DNA of 64,000 nucleotides from Planctomycetota bacterium (GTDB lineage Bacteria; Planctomycetota; Planctomycetia; Pirellulales; Lacipirellulaceae), in NCBI GenBank assembly GCA_013152205.1, contig JAADGV010000054.1, positions 124,001-188,000 on the forward strand, in the 5' to 3' direction. The stretch's first letter is position 1. Each line of letters begins with the position of its first letter. The translations under genes were made by a program, and so were the position numbers. Below are positions 9,866-18,699 of this stretch, in pieces. The notes under the pieces were generated by a model. It had not been told where the DNA came from and searched no databases. It saw nothing but the letters and a program-made list of their open reading frames with translations.

Positions 9866-10477
9866 ATGAAACGCGACCTAGATCTAGCGCGGCAACTGCT
9901 ACTCAATATCGAAAACCGTGGCACAGACTGCTCGGTGAGTGTTCTACGTTCTGGCCCCGAACATGAAACCGACGAGCGTATCCGCCACCACCTGCGTCTA
10001 CTCATCGATGCTGGTCTTCTTAAAGAAATCGATCGTACCAGTTCCGGTATCCCCTGTGTTCGCATGACTCATGACGGACACGAGTTAATTGAACTCGCTC
10101 GCCACGAAACTCGTTGGCGCGAAGCCAAATGGATTTGCCAAGATCGGATCGGCGGGCTCTCGCTCTCGGTGATTCGTGGCATTCTCCTACGCTGGGCGAT
10201 CGGTGGTGCCCCTCGCGCCCGCCATGCTTACGCGGCGCGTTCGCTTCGTTACGCTCCCGAGCGTTATGCGCCAGAACCCCACCGCGAAGGTGCTGCCTAT
10301 CGAATCGATCGATTCGAGGACTACGATGTCATCAACAACGATCGCACACGGTATGTACGCGTCGAACCGGTCGTCGACCAACCGAGCGATCGTTGGGGAC
10401 GCGATGGGATCGATTTGGACGGCGATGGAATCGTCGATCTTGAATACGACTCCTCGCTACCGTCCCATCTGATCTAG
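9866..10477 (+). CDS. DUF2513 domain-containing protein
   Basis: The start is ATG 9866, with GGAGG at 9853-9857. Residues 1-100 (MKRDLDLARQLLLNIE, then HHLRLLIDAGLLKEID and MTHDGHELIELAR) match DUF2513, a winged-helix-like fold often found in phage and defence islands. A helix-like patch IRGILLRWAIGG follows. The C-terminal half is Arg/Tyr/Asp-rich and ends with an EF-hand-like DLDGDGIVDLEYD loop that DUF2513 proteins usually lack. Function is unknown. The gene stands alone and is closed by a clear terminator. Confidence 0.75.
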   Translation: MKRDLDLARQLLLNIENRGTDCSVSVLRSGPEHETDERIRHHLRLLIDAGLLKEIDRTSSGIPCVRMTHDGHELIELARHETRWREAKWICQDRIGGLSLSVIRGILLRWAIGGAPRARHAYAARSLRYAPERYAPEPHREGAAYRIDRFEDYDVINNDRTRYVRVEPVVDQPSDRWGRDGIDLDGDGIVDLEYDSSLPSHLI

Positions 10478-10525
10478 TGCAAAGATGCATCAACGGTTGG
10501 CTGCCTGCGAGAGCCAACACTTCAA

Positions 10526-10558
10526 GGGCGCTGTTCCTTCCAGAGCAGCGCCCTTTTT
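10526..10558 (+). terminator. Rho-independent terminator after DUF2513 gene
   Basis: GGGCGCTG (10526-10533) pairs perfectly with CAGCGCCC (10546-10553), and TTTTT follows. Confidence 0.85.
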
Positions 10559-10592
10559 AAGGTTCTCCAACTAAAAGGAAAGGAGCCTCACG

Positions 10593-11126
10593 ATGCGATT
10601 ACTAACGAGCCCAACGCTTCCCCCGTGTTGGCAACAATCTACGGCCTGCAAAATCGCTTTCCTGCTTTTATCCGTCTGCTTTGGTTCGGTCGCTTACTCA
10701 GCCGAGCCAACTCCCTCGGCCCCACAAGACGCGACCTATCCGACGCCCCCGCCGGGCATTGCACAAGAAATTGCTGATATCCAACGACGACTCGGCGGAT
10801 CGATTGTCGAAGGTCGGCAACTACTTGCGCCGTCTCCTCCATTCGTTCCGCATGTTTCAGAACCACGGTTTCATGCAGGCAGGCACATGCCGACAATTGA
10901 AGCCCCACTTGCTCCTCCCCTCGATGCTTCGGGAGAAAAAAAGTCGCCCGCCGAACAAAAAGTTGAACTATTGCGGACTGCCGCCGCCCAACTCGACGTT
11001 ACCGCATCGCAACTAGAGTCGACCGACCTTTACACACAGGCAGACGCCCTTCGCAAAACGGCCCAAGACTTTCGGCTAGAAGCAAGAAAGCTACGCTCGC
11101 AACAAGCAGAGGCCCCTACTCAGTAG
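10593..11126 (+). CDS. Exported hypothetical protein
   Basis: The 177-residue product is preceded by AAAGGAG. A signal peptide occupies about residues 1-41 (hydrophobic core IAFLLLSVCFGSVAYS, likely cleavage after SA). The mature part is Pro-rich and ends in a helical stretch (about 120-170) of heptad-like Leu/Ala and Arg/Lys/Glu, suggesting a short coiled coil. I do not recognise a family. It lies upstream of the pilus/secretion ATPase genes but is separated from them by a repeat, so a link is unproven. Confidence 0.7.
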   Translation: MRLLTSPTLPPCWQQSTACKIAFLLLSVCFGSVAYSAEPTPSAPQDATYPTPPPGIAQEIADIQRRLGGSIVEGRQLLAPSPPFVPHVSEPRFHAGRHMPTIEAPLAPPLDASGEKKSPAEQKVELLRTAAAQLDVTASQLESTDLYTQADALRKTAQDFRLEARKLRSQQAEAPTQ

Positions 11127-11203
11127 CCCCAGAAACTGCCGAGAAAACGGCAAATCACACCCGCATGGGTGCCGGACGATTGCCAAGTCACTGGTTTTTG
11201 TAA

Positions 11204-11282
11204 TAGCCGCAGGCGGAAGCCGCGGTTTTTTCAGGCTCGACCAAAGCTTCAGCTGCGGCAAATAACATGACTTTGCAATCCT
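11204..11282. repeat. TAGCCGCAGGCGGAAGC palindromic repeat, copy 1
   Basis: TAGCCGCAGGCGGAAGCCGC is followed by a T-run, CAGGCTCGACC and a return arm ending GCTGCGGC. Related copies are at 34299-34373 and 40619-40673. A flank of the form ATGACTTTGC is conserved with the 34.3-kb copy. It fills much of the 345-bp gap before the first GspE gene. Confidence 0.6.
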
Positions 11283-11471
11283 TCTGTGCATGGGTGGGCA
11301 TCTTGCACTAGCCTAGCTATTATGGAGGTAAGGCTGGGCGTGCCCCGTAGCCAATCAGGAGCAAGGGGGCTCTGGCAAGCCACCTGCCTCACCCTCTTCG
11401 GTATCCAGCCTCGTCCACACGGAACACCGCACTTTTTCAGAGAACAACTGCGAACAGAGAAAACAGCCCCT

Positions 11472-13172
11472 ATGGCCAACCTCGGTAATTATCTCATCAA
11501 ATCGGGAGTCCTCGGTCCTGAGCAACTTCAGGAAGCCGAGACCGTAGCCTCGTCGCGCAAACTCCCGCTGCAAGACGCCATCATACAACTCGAATACGCC
11601 TCGGCTGAGCAGATATGGCGGGCCATGGCAAAGCTGCATGGCTACGAATATTACGACCTCGATAATGTTCCGATCCCGCCAGAAGTTGTTGAGTTGGTTC
11701 CCGAGTCGGTCGCGCGCGAAAATGCGGTGATCCCTTTTGCCGAAGAAGATGGTCGGCTCAAGGTCGTTGTCAGCGACCCCAACGATTTTGAAACCTTCGA
11801 CAAGCTGAAGTTCATTCTCAACCGCGACATCGAAGTCTGCGTTTCAACCAAAGAGAAAATTCTCGAAGCGATTAACCGTAATTACGGCCAAACGGAGGGT
11901 GAAAGTGCCGACTCGATGTTGCAAGAGTTCACTGACACTGCCATCGATTTCACCGAAACCGAAGACGATGGCGGTTCGGACGACGACGAAGTTGTCGACG
12001 AAAGCAGCGCCCCCATTGTTCGGCTTATTCAACTCATGATCACCGAGGCCGTTCAACTCCGGGCCTCAGATATCCACGTCGAACCTTTCGAAGACCGTGT
12101 ACGAATCCGTTACCGCATTGATGGTGTGCTGATCGAACGCGATAGCCCGCCACGTCGCCTACTGTCCGCCTTGCTCTCGCGTATCAAAATTCTCGCCAAG
12201 ATGGATATCGCCGAGCGACGCCGTACCCAGGACGGTCGTATCAAAATCACGGCAGGGGGCAAAGAACTTGACCTACGTGTCAACATGCTGCCCACCAGCC
12301 ACGGCCAGTCGTGCGTCATGCGACTGCTGGACAAAGACAACATCAAAGTAGGTGTCCGACAACTGGGGCTCTCCGAAGGCGATTTCCGAACCTTTCGCAA
12401 CCTGATCCGTCGCCCCAATGGTATTCTGCTGGTGACAGGCCCCACAGGCTCCGGCAAGACGACTACCCTCTACGCCGCTCTCAACGAGCTAAACCGCCCA
12501 GATCGCAAGATTATTACTGCCGAAGACCCCGTCGAATACTATCTGCCAGGCATCAACCAAGTAGAAGTTCGCCACAGCATTGGCCTCGATTTCTCGAAAA
12601 TCATCAAGGCAATGCTTCGCCAAGCCCCCAATATCATCCTGGTTGGCGAAATGCGCGACCACGAAACCGCCTCGATGGGTATTCAAGCTTCGCTCACAGG
12701 GCATCTGGTTTTTAGCACTCTCCACACCAACGATGCCCCTGGCGCTGTCACCCGAATGGTCGATATGGGCGTGCCCGCCTATTTAGTGGCCGGTAGCGTC
12801 ATCGGAATTATGGCCCAACGCCTCGTTCGGGTGATTTGTACCAAATGTAAACAGCCATTTACGCCCACCGATGCCCAGATCGAAACCGCCCAAATTACGC
12901 CTGAACAAGTAGCTGAAGCCACATTTATGAAAGGTGCGGGCTGCTCGCATTGTGGAAATAGCGGTTATCGCGGCCGATTAGGCATCTTCGAGCTCATGAC
13001 CATGACCGCCAAAGTCCGAGAGTTAGCCTTTGCCGGAGCCTCAACCCAGGATCTCCGCAAAGCGGCCATAAAGAATGGTATGACAACACTTTACGACGAT
13101 GGCATCCGGAAAGTCCTCCAGGGAATCACAACCCTAGACGAAGTCTTCCGGGTCTCCAAAATTTCGGAGTAA
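11472..13172 (+). CDS. gspE: GspE/PilB family assembly ATPase, first copy
   Basis: This hexameric ATPase would power pseudopilus or pilus extension at the cytoplasmic face of the inner membrane. I chose ATG 11472 (MANLGNYLIKSG) over a frame opening at 11286, because homology begins there. The 566-residue product has the N-terminal MshEN/GspE domain (about 1-150), an acidic linker, the Walker A GPTGSGKT at 323-330, the Asp box, ILVGEMRD (Walker B), STLHTNDA (His box) and a zinc tetracysteine CTKC (456-459)/CSHC (491-494). It heads the cluster with PilT, a second GspE and GspF. Confidence 0.93.
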   Translation: MANLGNYLIKSGVLGPEQLQEAETVASSRKLPLQDAIIQLEYASAEQIWRAMAKLHGYEYYDLDNVPIPPEVVELVPESVARENAVIPFAEEDGRLKVVVSDPNDFETFDKLKFILNRDIEVCVSTKEKILEAINRNYGQTEGESADSMLQEFTDTAIDFTETEDDGGSDDDEVVDESSAPIVRLIQLMITEAVQLRASDIHVEPFEDRVRIRYRIDGVLIERDSPPRRLLSALLSRIKILAKMDIAERRRTQDGRIKITAGGKELDLRVNMLPTSHGQSCVMRLLDKDNIKVGVRQLGLSEGDFRTFRNLIRRPNGILLVTGPTGSGKTTTLYAALNELNRPDRKIITAEDPVEYYLPGINQVEVRHSIGLDFSKIIKAMLRQAPNIILVGEMRDHETASMGIQASLTGHLVFSTLHTNDAPGAVTRMVDMGVPAYLVAGSVIGIMAQRLVRVICTKCKQPFTPTDAQIETAQITPEQVAEATFMKGAGCSHCGNSGYRGRLGIFELMTMTAKVRELAFAGASTQDLRKAAIKNGMTTLYDDGIRKVLQGITTLDEVFRVSKISE

Positions 13173-13680
13173 ACCGCCCTTCTGCGGCTAGTCGTCTCTC
13201 ATTTTTCCGAAAGTTGTGATTAGAATTGGAGAAGGCGTGCGAAATATCTCGCTGGGCCGCCGGGATAGACTCCACAAGACACCCGTCGTGGGCGATTTAT
13301 CTCGTTAGAATGGTTGAGTTTAGTACACTTATCGGGAATAATTTCACCGGCGGGAACTGCCTACGATCGGTCTCCAACAAACAGCGACTAGTTCCGAACC
13401 GGCAACAGTTGATCGGGCGGTTTGCTTTTCTTGGAGCGAGGTTGGTACAAGTTGTCACTTTGGGAACATTCCACATGCGTCGTCTGGAACTGCGACGTGT
13501 CGCCCCAAGGTTTTTTTGTACCGACGAATTGTTGCCAAATGCAACAACAGGCGATCAAGGACGAGCTACCGCTGGCTAACGATTGGATTACGTGAGAAAT
13601 ACCTTCAGACTCCTTTACCCTTTCGTGTAAGTCAGTCCGTTGGCAATCGTTAGGAAGATAGGAATAAGGAAGAGGCAATC
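13173..13680. other. 508-bp gap between gspE and pilT
   Basis: Frames of 90-117 codons exist here on both strands (13226-13579 plus, 13388-13678 minus), but neither has protein-like composition, a recognisable domain or a good ribosome site. The pilT ribosome site GGAAGAGG lies just before 13681. The gap is long for an operon interior, so pilT may have its own promoter. Confidence 0.4.
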
Positions 13681-14784
13681 ATGGGTACCATACTTATCGA
13701 TAAACTGCTTGCTGCTCAGGTAAAGCAGAACGCAAGCGATTTGCATATCACGGTCGGCCAACCGCCCGTGTTGCGGCTCCACGGGCGCATGCAAAAGCTC
13801 AAGACCAAAGTCCTTGAGGCTTCTGACACCATGGGCCTGATGAAAAGCATCACGCCCGACCGTTGCCAGCAAGAATTCCAAGAAACCGGTAGTACCGACT
13901 TCGGATTCGCCTTTGGCGACCAAGCGCGTTTTCGTGTCTCGGTCTTTCGCCAACGCGGCAATGTTGCTCTCGTCTTGCGGCAAATCCCGGTCGACTTGAT
14001 GTCAATGGAACAACTCTCCGTCCCGACGATCTTCAAAGACCTTATCATGCGTCCTCGAGGGCTAATCCTGGTCACCGGGCCTACCGGTTCCGGCAAATCC
14101 ACCTCGCTCGCCGCAATGGTCGACTATATCAACGATACGGTTGATCACCACATCATCACCATCGAAGACCCCATCGAGTTCTACCACAACCACAAGAAAT
14201 CGACGATCAACCAACGCGAAGTTGGCACCGATGTCACCTCGTTTGCCGAAGCCATTCGGCGTGCCCTTCGACAAGACCCCGACGTCATCCTCGTTGGCGA
14301 GATGCGCGACCTCGAAACCATCGAAGCGGCTATCACCGCCGCTGAAACAGGTCACGTTGTTTTCGGCACGCTGCATACGTCGAGCGCCGCCGGTACGATC
14401 AACCGCGTGATCGATGTTTTCCCCACCAACCAGCAAGACCAGATTCGCACCCAATTGGCGACTTCGATTATTGGCATCCTAGCCCAACAGCTTTGCCCAC
14501 GTATCGGAGGGGGCCGTATTGCTGCGTTCGAAACGTTGGTCGTCACTCCCGGTATCGCCAACTTGATTCGCGAAAACAAAATCTTCCGTATTACCTCGGC
14601 AATCCAAACCGGTTCGAAGCACGGCATGCAGTTGCTCGACGACCACCTTTTCTCGCACTGGAAAGACGAACTCGTCACCAAAGAAGATGTACTCGCCAAA
14701 GCCAATACCCCCGACGAATTAGCAAAACGAATTGCCGCAGCTGAGCGCGGGGCATTCGAAGAAGACCCCGACGCGATGGAATAG
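13681..14784 (+). CDS. pilT: PilT family twitching/retraction ATPase
   Basis: The 367-residue product matches PilT throughout: ASDLHITVGQPPVLRLHG at the N-terminus, Walker A GPTGSGKS at 133-140, ITIEDPIEF (Asp box), ILVGEMRDLET (Walker B), FGTLHTSSA (His box) and a C-terminal retraction domain with IAAFE and IRENKI. It lacks the tetracysteine zinc site of GspE/PilB. In type IV pili PilT depolymerises the filament. Its presence between two GspE genes suggests that this machine can retract, unlike a classical type II secretion system. Confidence 0.94.
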   Translation: MGTILIDKLLAAQVKQNASDLHITVGQPPVLRLHGRMQKLKTKVLEASDTMGLMKSITPDRCQQEFQETGSTDFGFAFGDQARFRVSVFRQRGNVALVLRQIPVDLMSMEQLSVPTIFKDLIMRPRGLILVTGPTGSGKSTSLAAMVDYINDTVDHHIITIEDPIEFYHNHKKSTINQREVGTDVTSFAEAIRRALRQDPDVILVGEMRDLETIEAAITAAETGHVVFGTLHTSSAAGTINRVIDVFPTNQQDQIRTQLATSIIGILAQQLCPRIGGGRIAAFETLVVTPGIANLIRENKIFRITSAIQTGSKHGMQLLDDHLFSHWKDELVTKEDVLAKANTPDELAKRIAAAERGAFEEDPDAME

Positions 14785-14848
14785 CCGTCGCCCCCGGCGA
14801 CTTCGCCCTTCAATACACACACCTAAAACCTAAAGATAGCAGACAACC

Positions 14849-16564
14849 ATGGCCTTACGTCGAATTGGTCAAATCCTGGTCGACCTCGGATACGTCTCCG
14901 ACGAGCAACTCGAATTATTGCTCGATGAGCAAAAAGAACGCCCTGGCCAAATGCTCGGTCAAGTGGCCATGGACATGGGCCTCATCACCGACGACCAACT
15001 TGCCCAAGCCCTGGGCGAGCAAATGTCGCTGCGTACCGTCGGCCTCGGCGACCTTACCATCAAGCCCGAGGTTCTCGAAAAAGTCACCGAGCCGATGGCG
15101 CAAATGTATCGCATCGTCCCCATCGAATTCGAGGACGATACACTCACCGTTGCCATGTGCGACCCACAAAACCTCGGCGTACAAGACGAGCTTCGCACCT
15201 TCCTCGGTTTCAATATCGCTGTTGTGGTCGCAACCGAGCCGGCCGTTATTGCTGCCCTCGACCGATACTACGGCGAAAACACCGAAAGCGTCGAAAGCAT
15301 TGTTTCCGACCTGGAAGCCGACACCGACCTGGCCGCCGCAGTTGCTGCTGCCGAAAGTGGCGCGGTCGACCTCACCAGTGTCGAAGCGCTCGCCGACAGT
15401 GCCCCCGTGCGAAAACTGCTCAACATGGTCCTCTTGCTGGCCATCAAAGATCACGCCAGCGATTTACACTTCGAACCTTTCGAAGACGAGTTCCGAATTC
15501 GTATCAAAGCCGACGGCGTCTTGTACGAAATGGTGCCCCCGCCGCGCCACTTGGCTTTTGCCATCACCACGCGCATCAAAGTCATGGCCGACCTCGACAT
15601 TGCCGAACGCCGACTCCCCCAAGACGGACGGATCGAACTCAATGTCGGCGGACACCCGGTCGACCTTCGCGTTAGCGTTCTCCCCACCATGTTCGGCGAA
15701 AGCGTCGTCATGCGGGTACTCGACCGTTCCGTCGTTTCGCTCGACCTGGGCAACGTCGGCATGGACGACGACATGATGGCCATCTTCCGCGATGTCATCT
15801 CCAAGCCCAATGGTATTGTCCTTGTCACTGGCCCTACCGGATCGGGAAAAACCACGACGCTTTACTCCGCGCTCAACGAACTCAATTGCATCGAAGACAA
15901 ACTCATCACCACCGAAGATCCGGTGGAGTACGACATGGATGGCATCATCCAAGTGCCCATCGATGCTTCGATCGGCAATACCTTTGCCGTTTGCCTACGG
16001 GCAATTCTCCGCCAAGACCCCGACAAAATCTTGGTGGGCGAAATCCGCGATATCGAAACGGCCGAAATTGCTATCCAAGCTTCGCTTACCGGCCACATCG
16101 TATTCAGCACGCTGCATACCAACGACGCCCCAAGCACCATCACACGTCTCAAAGACATGGGCGTGCCGACGTTCCTCCTCACGGCAACGGTCGAAGCGAT
16201 CCTTGCCCAACGTCTGGTACGCCGCGTTTGTACGAAGTGTCGCGAAGAATATGCCCCCTCGCGCGAGATACTCGACGACCTCGAGCTTACCCCCAAAGAC
16301 CTCAAAGGCAAGAAATTCTACCGCGGCGGGGGCTGCGAAAACTGCAATAGTACCGGCTACAAAGGTCGCGTCGGCCTATTCGAACTGATGATTATGAACA
16401 ACGCGCTTCGCGAATTGATTATGCAAAATGCCTCGACCGACGAACTCCGCAAAGTTGCCCAAAAAAGCGGTATGATTACCCTACGAGATGCCGGCATGGC
16501 CGCCGCCTATCAAGGTATTACAACGCCCGAAGAAGTCATCCGAGAAACCATCGTCGATGCGTAG
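14849..16564 (+). CDS. gspE: GspE/PilB family assembly ATPase, second copy
   Basis: The 571-residue paralogue of the 11.5-kb gene has the same architecture: GspE N-terminal domain (MALRRIGQILVDLGYVSDEQL, with GQMLGQVAMDMGLI), an Ala/Asp-rich linker, Walker A GPTGSGKT at 328-335, ILVGEIRDIETAE, STLHTNDAPS and zinc cysteines CTKC and CENCNSTGYKGR. It starts 64 bp after pilT. The high third-position G+C makes long false frames in all other phases here (for example 14865-15776). Two extension ATPases in one cluster could serve different filaments or form a mixed motor. Confidence 0.93.
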   Translation: MALRRIGQILVDLGYVSDEQLELLLDEQKERPGQMLGQVAMDMGLITDDQLAQALGEQMSLRTVGLGDLTIKPEVLEKVTEPMAQMYRIVPIEFEDDTLTVAMCDPQNLGVQDELRTFLGFNIAVVVATEPAVIAALDRYYGENTESVESIVSDLEADTDLAAAVAAAESGAVDLTSVEALADSAPVRKLLNMVLLLAIKDHASDLHFEPFEDEFRIRIKADGVLYEMVPPPRHLAFAITTRIKVMADLDIAERRLPQDGRIELNVGGHPVDLRVSVLPTMFGESVVMRVLDRSVVSLDLGNVGMDDDMMAIFRDVISKPNGIVLVTGPTGSGKTTTLYSALNELNCIEDKLITTEDPVEYDMDGIIQVPIDASIGNTFAVCLRAILRQDPDKILVGEIRDIETAEIAIQASLTGHIVFSTLHTNDAPSTITRLKDMGVPTFLLTATVEAILAQRLVRRVCTKCREEYAPSREILDDLELTPKDLKGKKFYRGGGCENCNSTGYKGRVGLFELMIMNNALRELIMQNASTDELRKVAQKSGMITLRDAGMAAAYQGITTPEEVIRETIVDA

Positions 16565-16599
16565 GTAGGGGAGGGGAGAGGTCAGAGAAATTTATCAAT

Positions 16600-16700
16600 A
16601 GTTATTTTTCAATCGTCATTGGTCATTGGAAATGGGAAAGAAGGATGAGAGGGAAACAGATGGCCAATGAAAAATGAGAATTAACAAATGACAAATGCTT
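16600..16700. repeat. CATTGG/CCAATG inverted repeat tract
   Basis: TCATTGGTCATTGG in the left half and GGCCAATGAAAAATGA in the right half are inverted and surrounded by other ATGACAAATG-type words. It fills the gap between the second gspE and gspF. Confidence 0.45.
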
Positions 16701-16762
16701 TACGCCAACTTCCTGGGCGAAACTAATTCCCTAAACAACCCCCAACCCCGCTCCCCCCTGCT

Positions 16763-18088
16763 ATGCCCACTTTTCAATTTGAAGCGATGGATTCGACCGG
16801 CGCTGAGATCAAAGATGTGATCGATGCGGCCACCGAAGAAGATGCGCAGGCAACCATTCGGCAGATGGGCTACTTCGTCACGAAGATCTCTGTCAAAAAA
16901 GCCCGCAAACAAGCGACCGCGGCAAAAGGCGGAAAAAAACGCGGCTTCGTCTTTGGGGGCGTCAGCTCAAAGGATCTCACCGCTTTCACCCGACAGCTTT
17001 CGATCCTTCAAGATGCAGGCTTGCCCATCCTCCGCAGCCTCCGAATTCTGGGCGAACAAGCCAAGCCAGGACGCCTCAAATACTCGGTCGAAGACACCTG
17101 TGAAGCCATTGAAAGCGGCGACACCCTCTCCGAAGGATTGGCCAAGTGCCCCAAAGCCTTCGATCGACTCTACGTCAACATGATCAAAGCCGGCGAAGCG
17201 GGCGGTGCTCTCGAACTGATCCTCCAACGTCTCGCCGACTTCAAAGAACGGTCCGAATCGCTCAAGCGGAAAGTAAAGGGCGCGATGATCTACCCGATCG
17301 TCGTTATCTCGGTCGCCGTCGGTATCCTTACCTTCATCATGATCAGCGTGGTTCCTTCTTTTGTCGAAATCTTTGCCGATTTCGATCTCGAACTACCGCC
17401 CATGACGATCGCCCTCATGGCTTTCTCCAATTGGTGTGTCAACTATTGGTATCTCATACCCGGCGTACCGATTACCGTTTGGCTTACCATCAAACTCATT
17501 CGCAAGTTCAAAGCGGGACGCGCTGGCTGGGACCAATTCATTATCAAAGTTCCCATCTTTGGAAACTTGATCGAAAAAAATATCATGGCCCGTACGTCGC
17601 GGACCCTCGGCACACTCATTGCCAGCGGCGTTCCTATTCTCGAAGCTCTCAACATTACCCGCGAAACCAGCGGCAACGCTGTCTTCGAAAAACTATACGC
17701 CCGTGTCAGCGAACGCATCCGAGAGGGCGATTCCATTGCCCAACCCTTGAAAGAGTATTCACGACTCTCTTTTCATCCGGTCGCTCTGTTTTTCTGGATC
17801 TGCTTCATCGGCGGACCGATCGGCATATTGATCTACATGATGAAATACCGCCAGCGAGTGGTCGACGATATCGTGGTCAACATGGTCGACGTCGGCGAAG
17901 AAACGGGCGAACTCGATACCATGCTCTACAAAGTCGCAGACACCTACGACGAAGAAGTCGCCGTACTTACCGACGGGCTCACCAAACTGATGGAGCCGTT
18001 GCTCATCCTGTTCCTCGGTGGTGCAGTCGGTTTTATCGTGATCGCGCTGTTTGTCCCACTCGTATCACTCATCGAGGGCCTGGCCTAA
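16763..18088 (+). CDS. gspF: GspF/PilC inner-membrane platform protein
   Basis: The 441-residue product has the two GspF domains expected of the platform that couples the ATPase to pilin extraction. The first carries FTRQLSILQDAGLPILRSL (about 75-95) and MIKAGEAGGALE; the second carries ARTSRTLGTLIASGVPILEAL and VGEETGELDTMLYKVADTYDEEV. Membrane segments lie at about 172-197, 217-245 and 415-437. An extra hydrophobic stretch (about 337-360) sits inside the second domain just before VNMVDVGEETGEL, where most GspF proteins have only a short FP loop. Long frames in other phases (17146-18132) are shadows. Confidence 0.93.
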   Translation: MPTFQFEAMDSTGAEIKDVIDAATEEDAQATIRQMGYFVTKISVKKARKQATAAKGGKKRGFVFGGVSSKDLTAFTRQLSILQDAGLPILRSLRILGEQAKPGRLKYSVEDTCEAIESGDTLSEGLAKCPKAFDRLYVNMIKAGEAGGALELILQRLADFKERSESLKRKVKGAMIYPIVVISVAVGILTFIMISVVPSFVEIFADFDLELPPMTIALMAFSNWCVNYWYLIPGVPITVWLTIKLIRKFKAGRAGWDQFIIKVPIFGNLIEKNIMARTSRTLGTLIASGVPILEALNITRETSGNAVFEKLYARVSERIREGDSIAQPLKEYSRLSFHPVALFFWICFIGGPIGILIYMMKYRQRVVDDIVVNMVDVGEETGELDTMLYKVADTYDEEVAVLTDGLTKLMEPLLILFLGGAVGFIVIALFVPLVSLIEGLA

Positions 18089-18130
18089 AAAGAGCGGCCC
18101 GAAGCTGCTGGAACCACAAAATAATAAATT

Positions 18131-18208
18131 GAACCACAGAGGACGCGGAGGAACACGGAGTGCTTGAAAAAAACTTTTCTCTGCGTCCCTCCGCGCCCTC
18201 TGTGGTGA
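18131..18208. repeat. GAACCACAGAGGACGCGG hairpin repeat, copy 1
   Basis: The left arm (GAACCACAGAGGACGCGGAG) is complementary to the right arm ending CTCCGCGCCCTCTGTGG, with an A/T-rich loop. Diverged relatives are at 35454-35537 and, with a longer loop, 58147-58332. It immediately follows gspF and could act as a processing or end structure in the transcript. Confidence 0.65.
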
Positions 18209-18258
18209 TCCTTTTTTCCTAAACTTTGGTAGATTCGCCCTACTATTTTTTGAAAGAA

Positions 18259-18336
18259 GAAACCGCCAATAATCACAAATCTGTTTTTTCGCCTGCTTTC
18301 ACTTATTAGCGTGTATTAGCGCTGATTAGCGGTTCC
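18259..18336. repeat. ATTAGCG-type repeat, copy 1, within a 611-bp gene-free gap
   Basis: TATTAGCG-like words (ATTAGCGTG, TATTAGCGC, GATTAGCGG) end in GGTTCC, with a partial inverted arm GAAACCGCC on the left. A fuller copy is at 61909-62002. The gap between gspF and the first pseudopilin (18089-18699) holds this and the preceding hairpin; the rest shows no gene. Confidence 0.5.
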
Positions 18337-18699
18337 CCCTTTTTGTTTGCGGCCAAAGGCCGCGCTGTGAACTCTGTGGCTACACAATTGAAGGAACTGC
18401 TCTAAACACGACCGATCGCAATTTGAGAGGCCCCCCGCCAGTGGAGGCAGAAACCAACGCTCGGGTGTTCGATTGTGCTACAACCGGGCCCCCTCGGGCG
18501 GTTTACAGAAAAAAACCACGCTTGACGCAGAATTCCCTCACCAGGGACAATAAAAGACTAATGCCCTCAATTTCAAGGGGTTTGGTTACTATTTCCATCG
18601 CTAAAATCGCATCTCGAGGGCTTGCCGGCCGACTTGCATAACTGATTGCGCACGGAATTTGCGTATCTATCGCTCAAAACACTAGGAGGAGATCTACCC

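Noticed and set aside
13226-13579. 117-codon frame between gspE and pilT
   Set aside because: Composition is not protein-like, there is no ribosome site and an equally long frame exists on the other strand.
14865-15776. 303-codon frame inside the second gspE
   Set aside because: It is a +1 shadow of a high-G+C3 gene with strong GspE motifs. The translation is Ser/Pro/Arg-rich without domains.
17146-18132. 328-codon frame inside gspF
   Set aside because: Shadow of gspF; Arg/His-rich nonsense composition.
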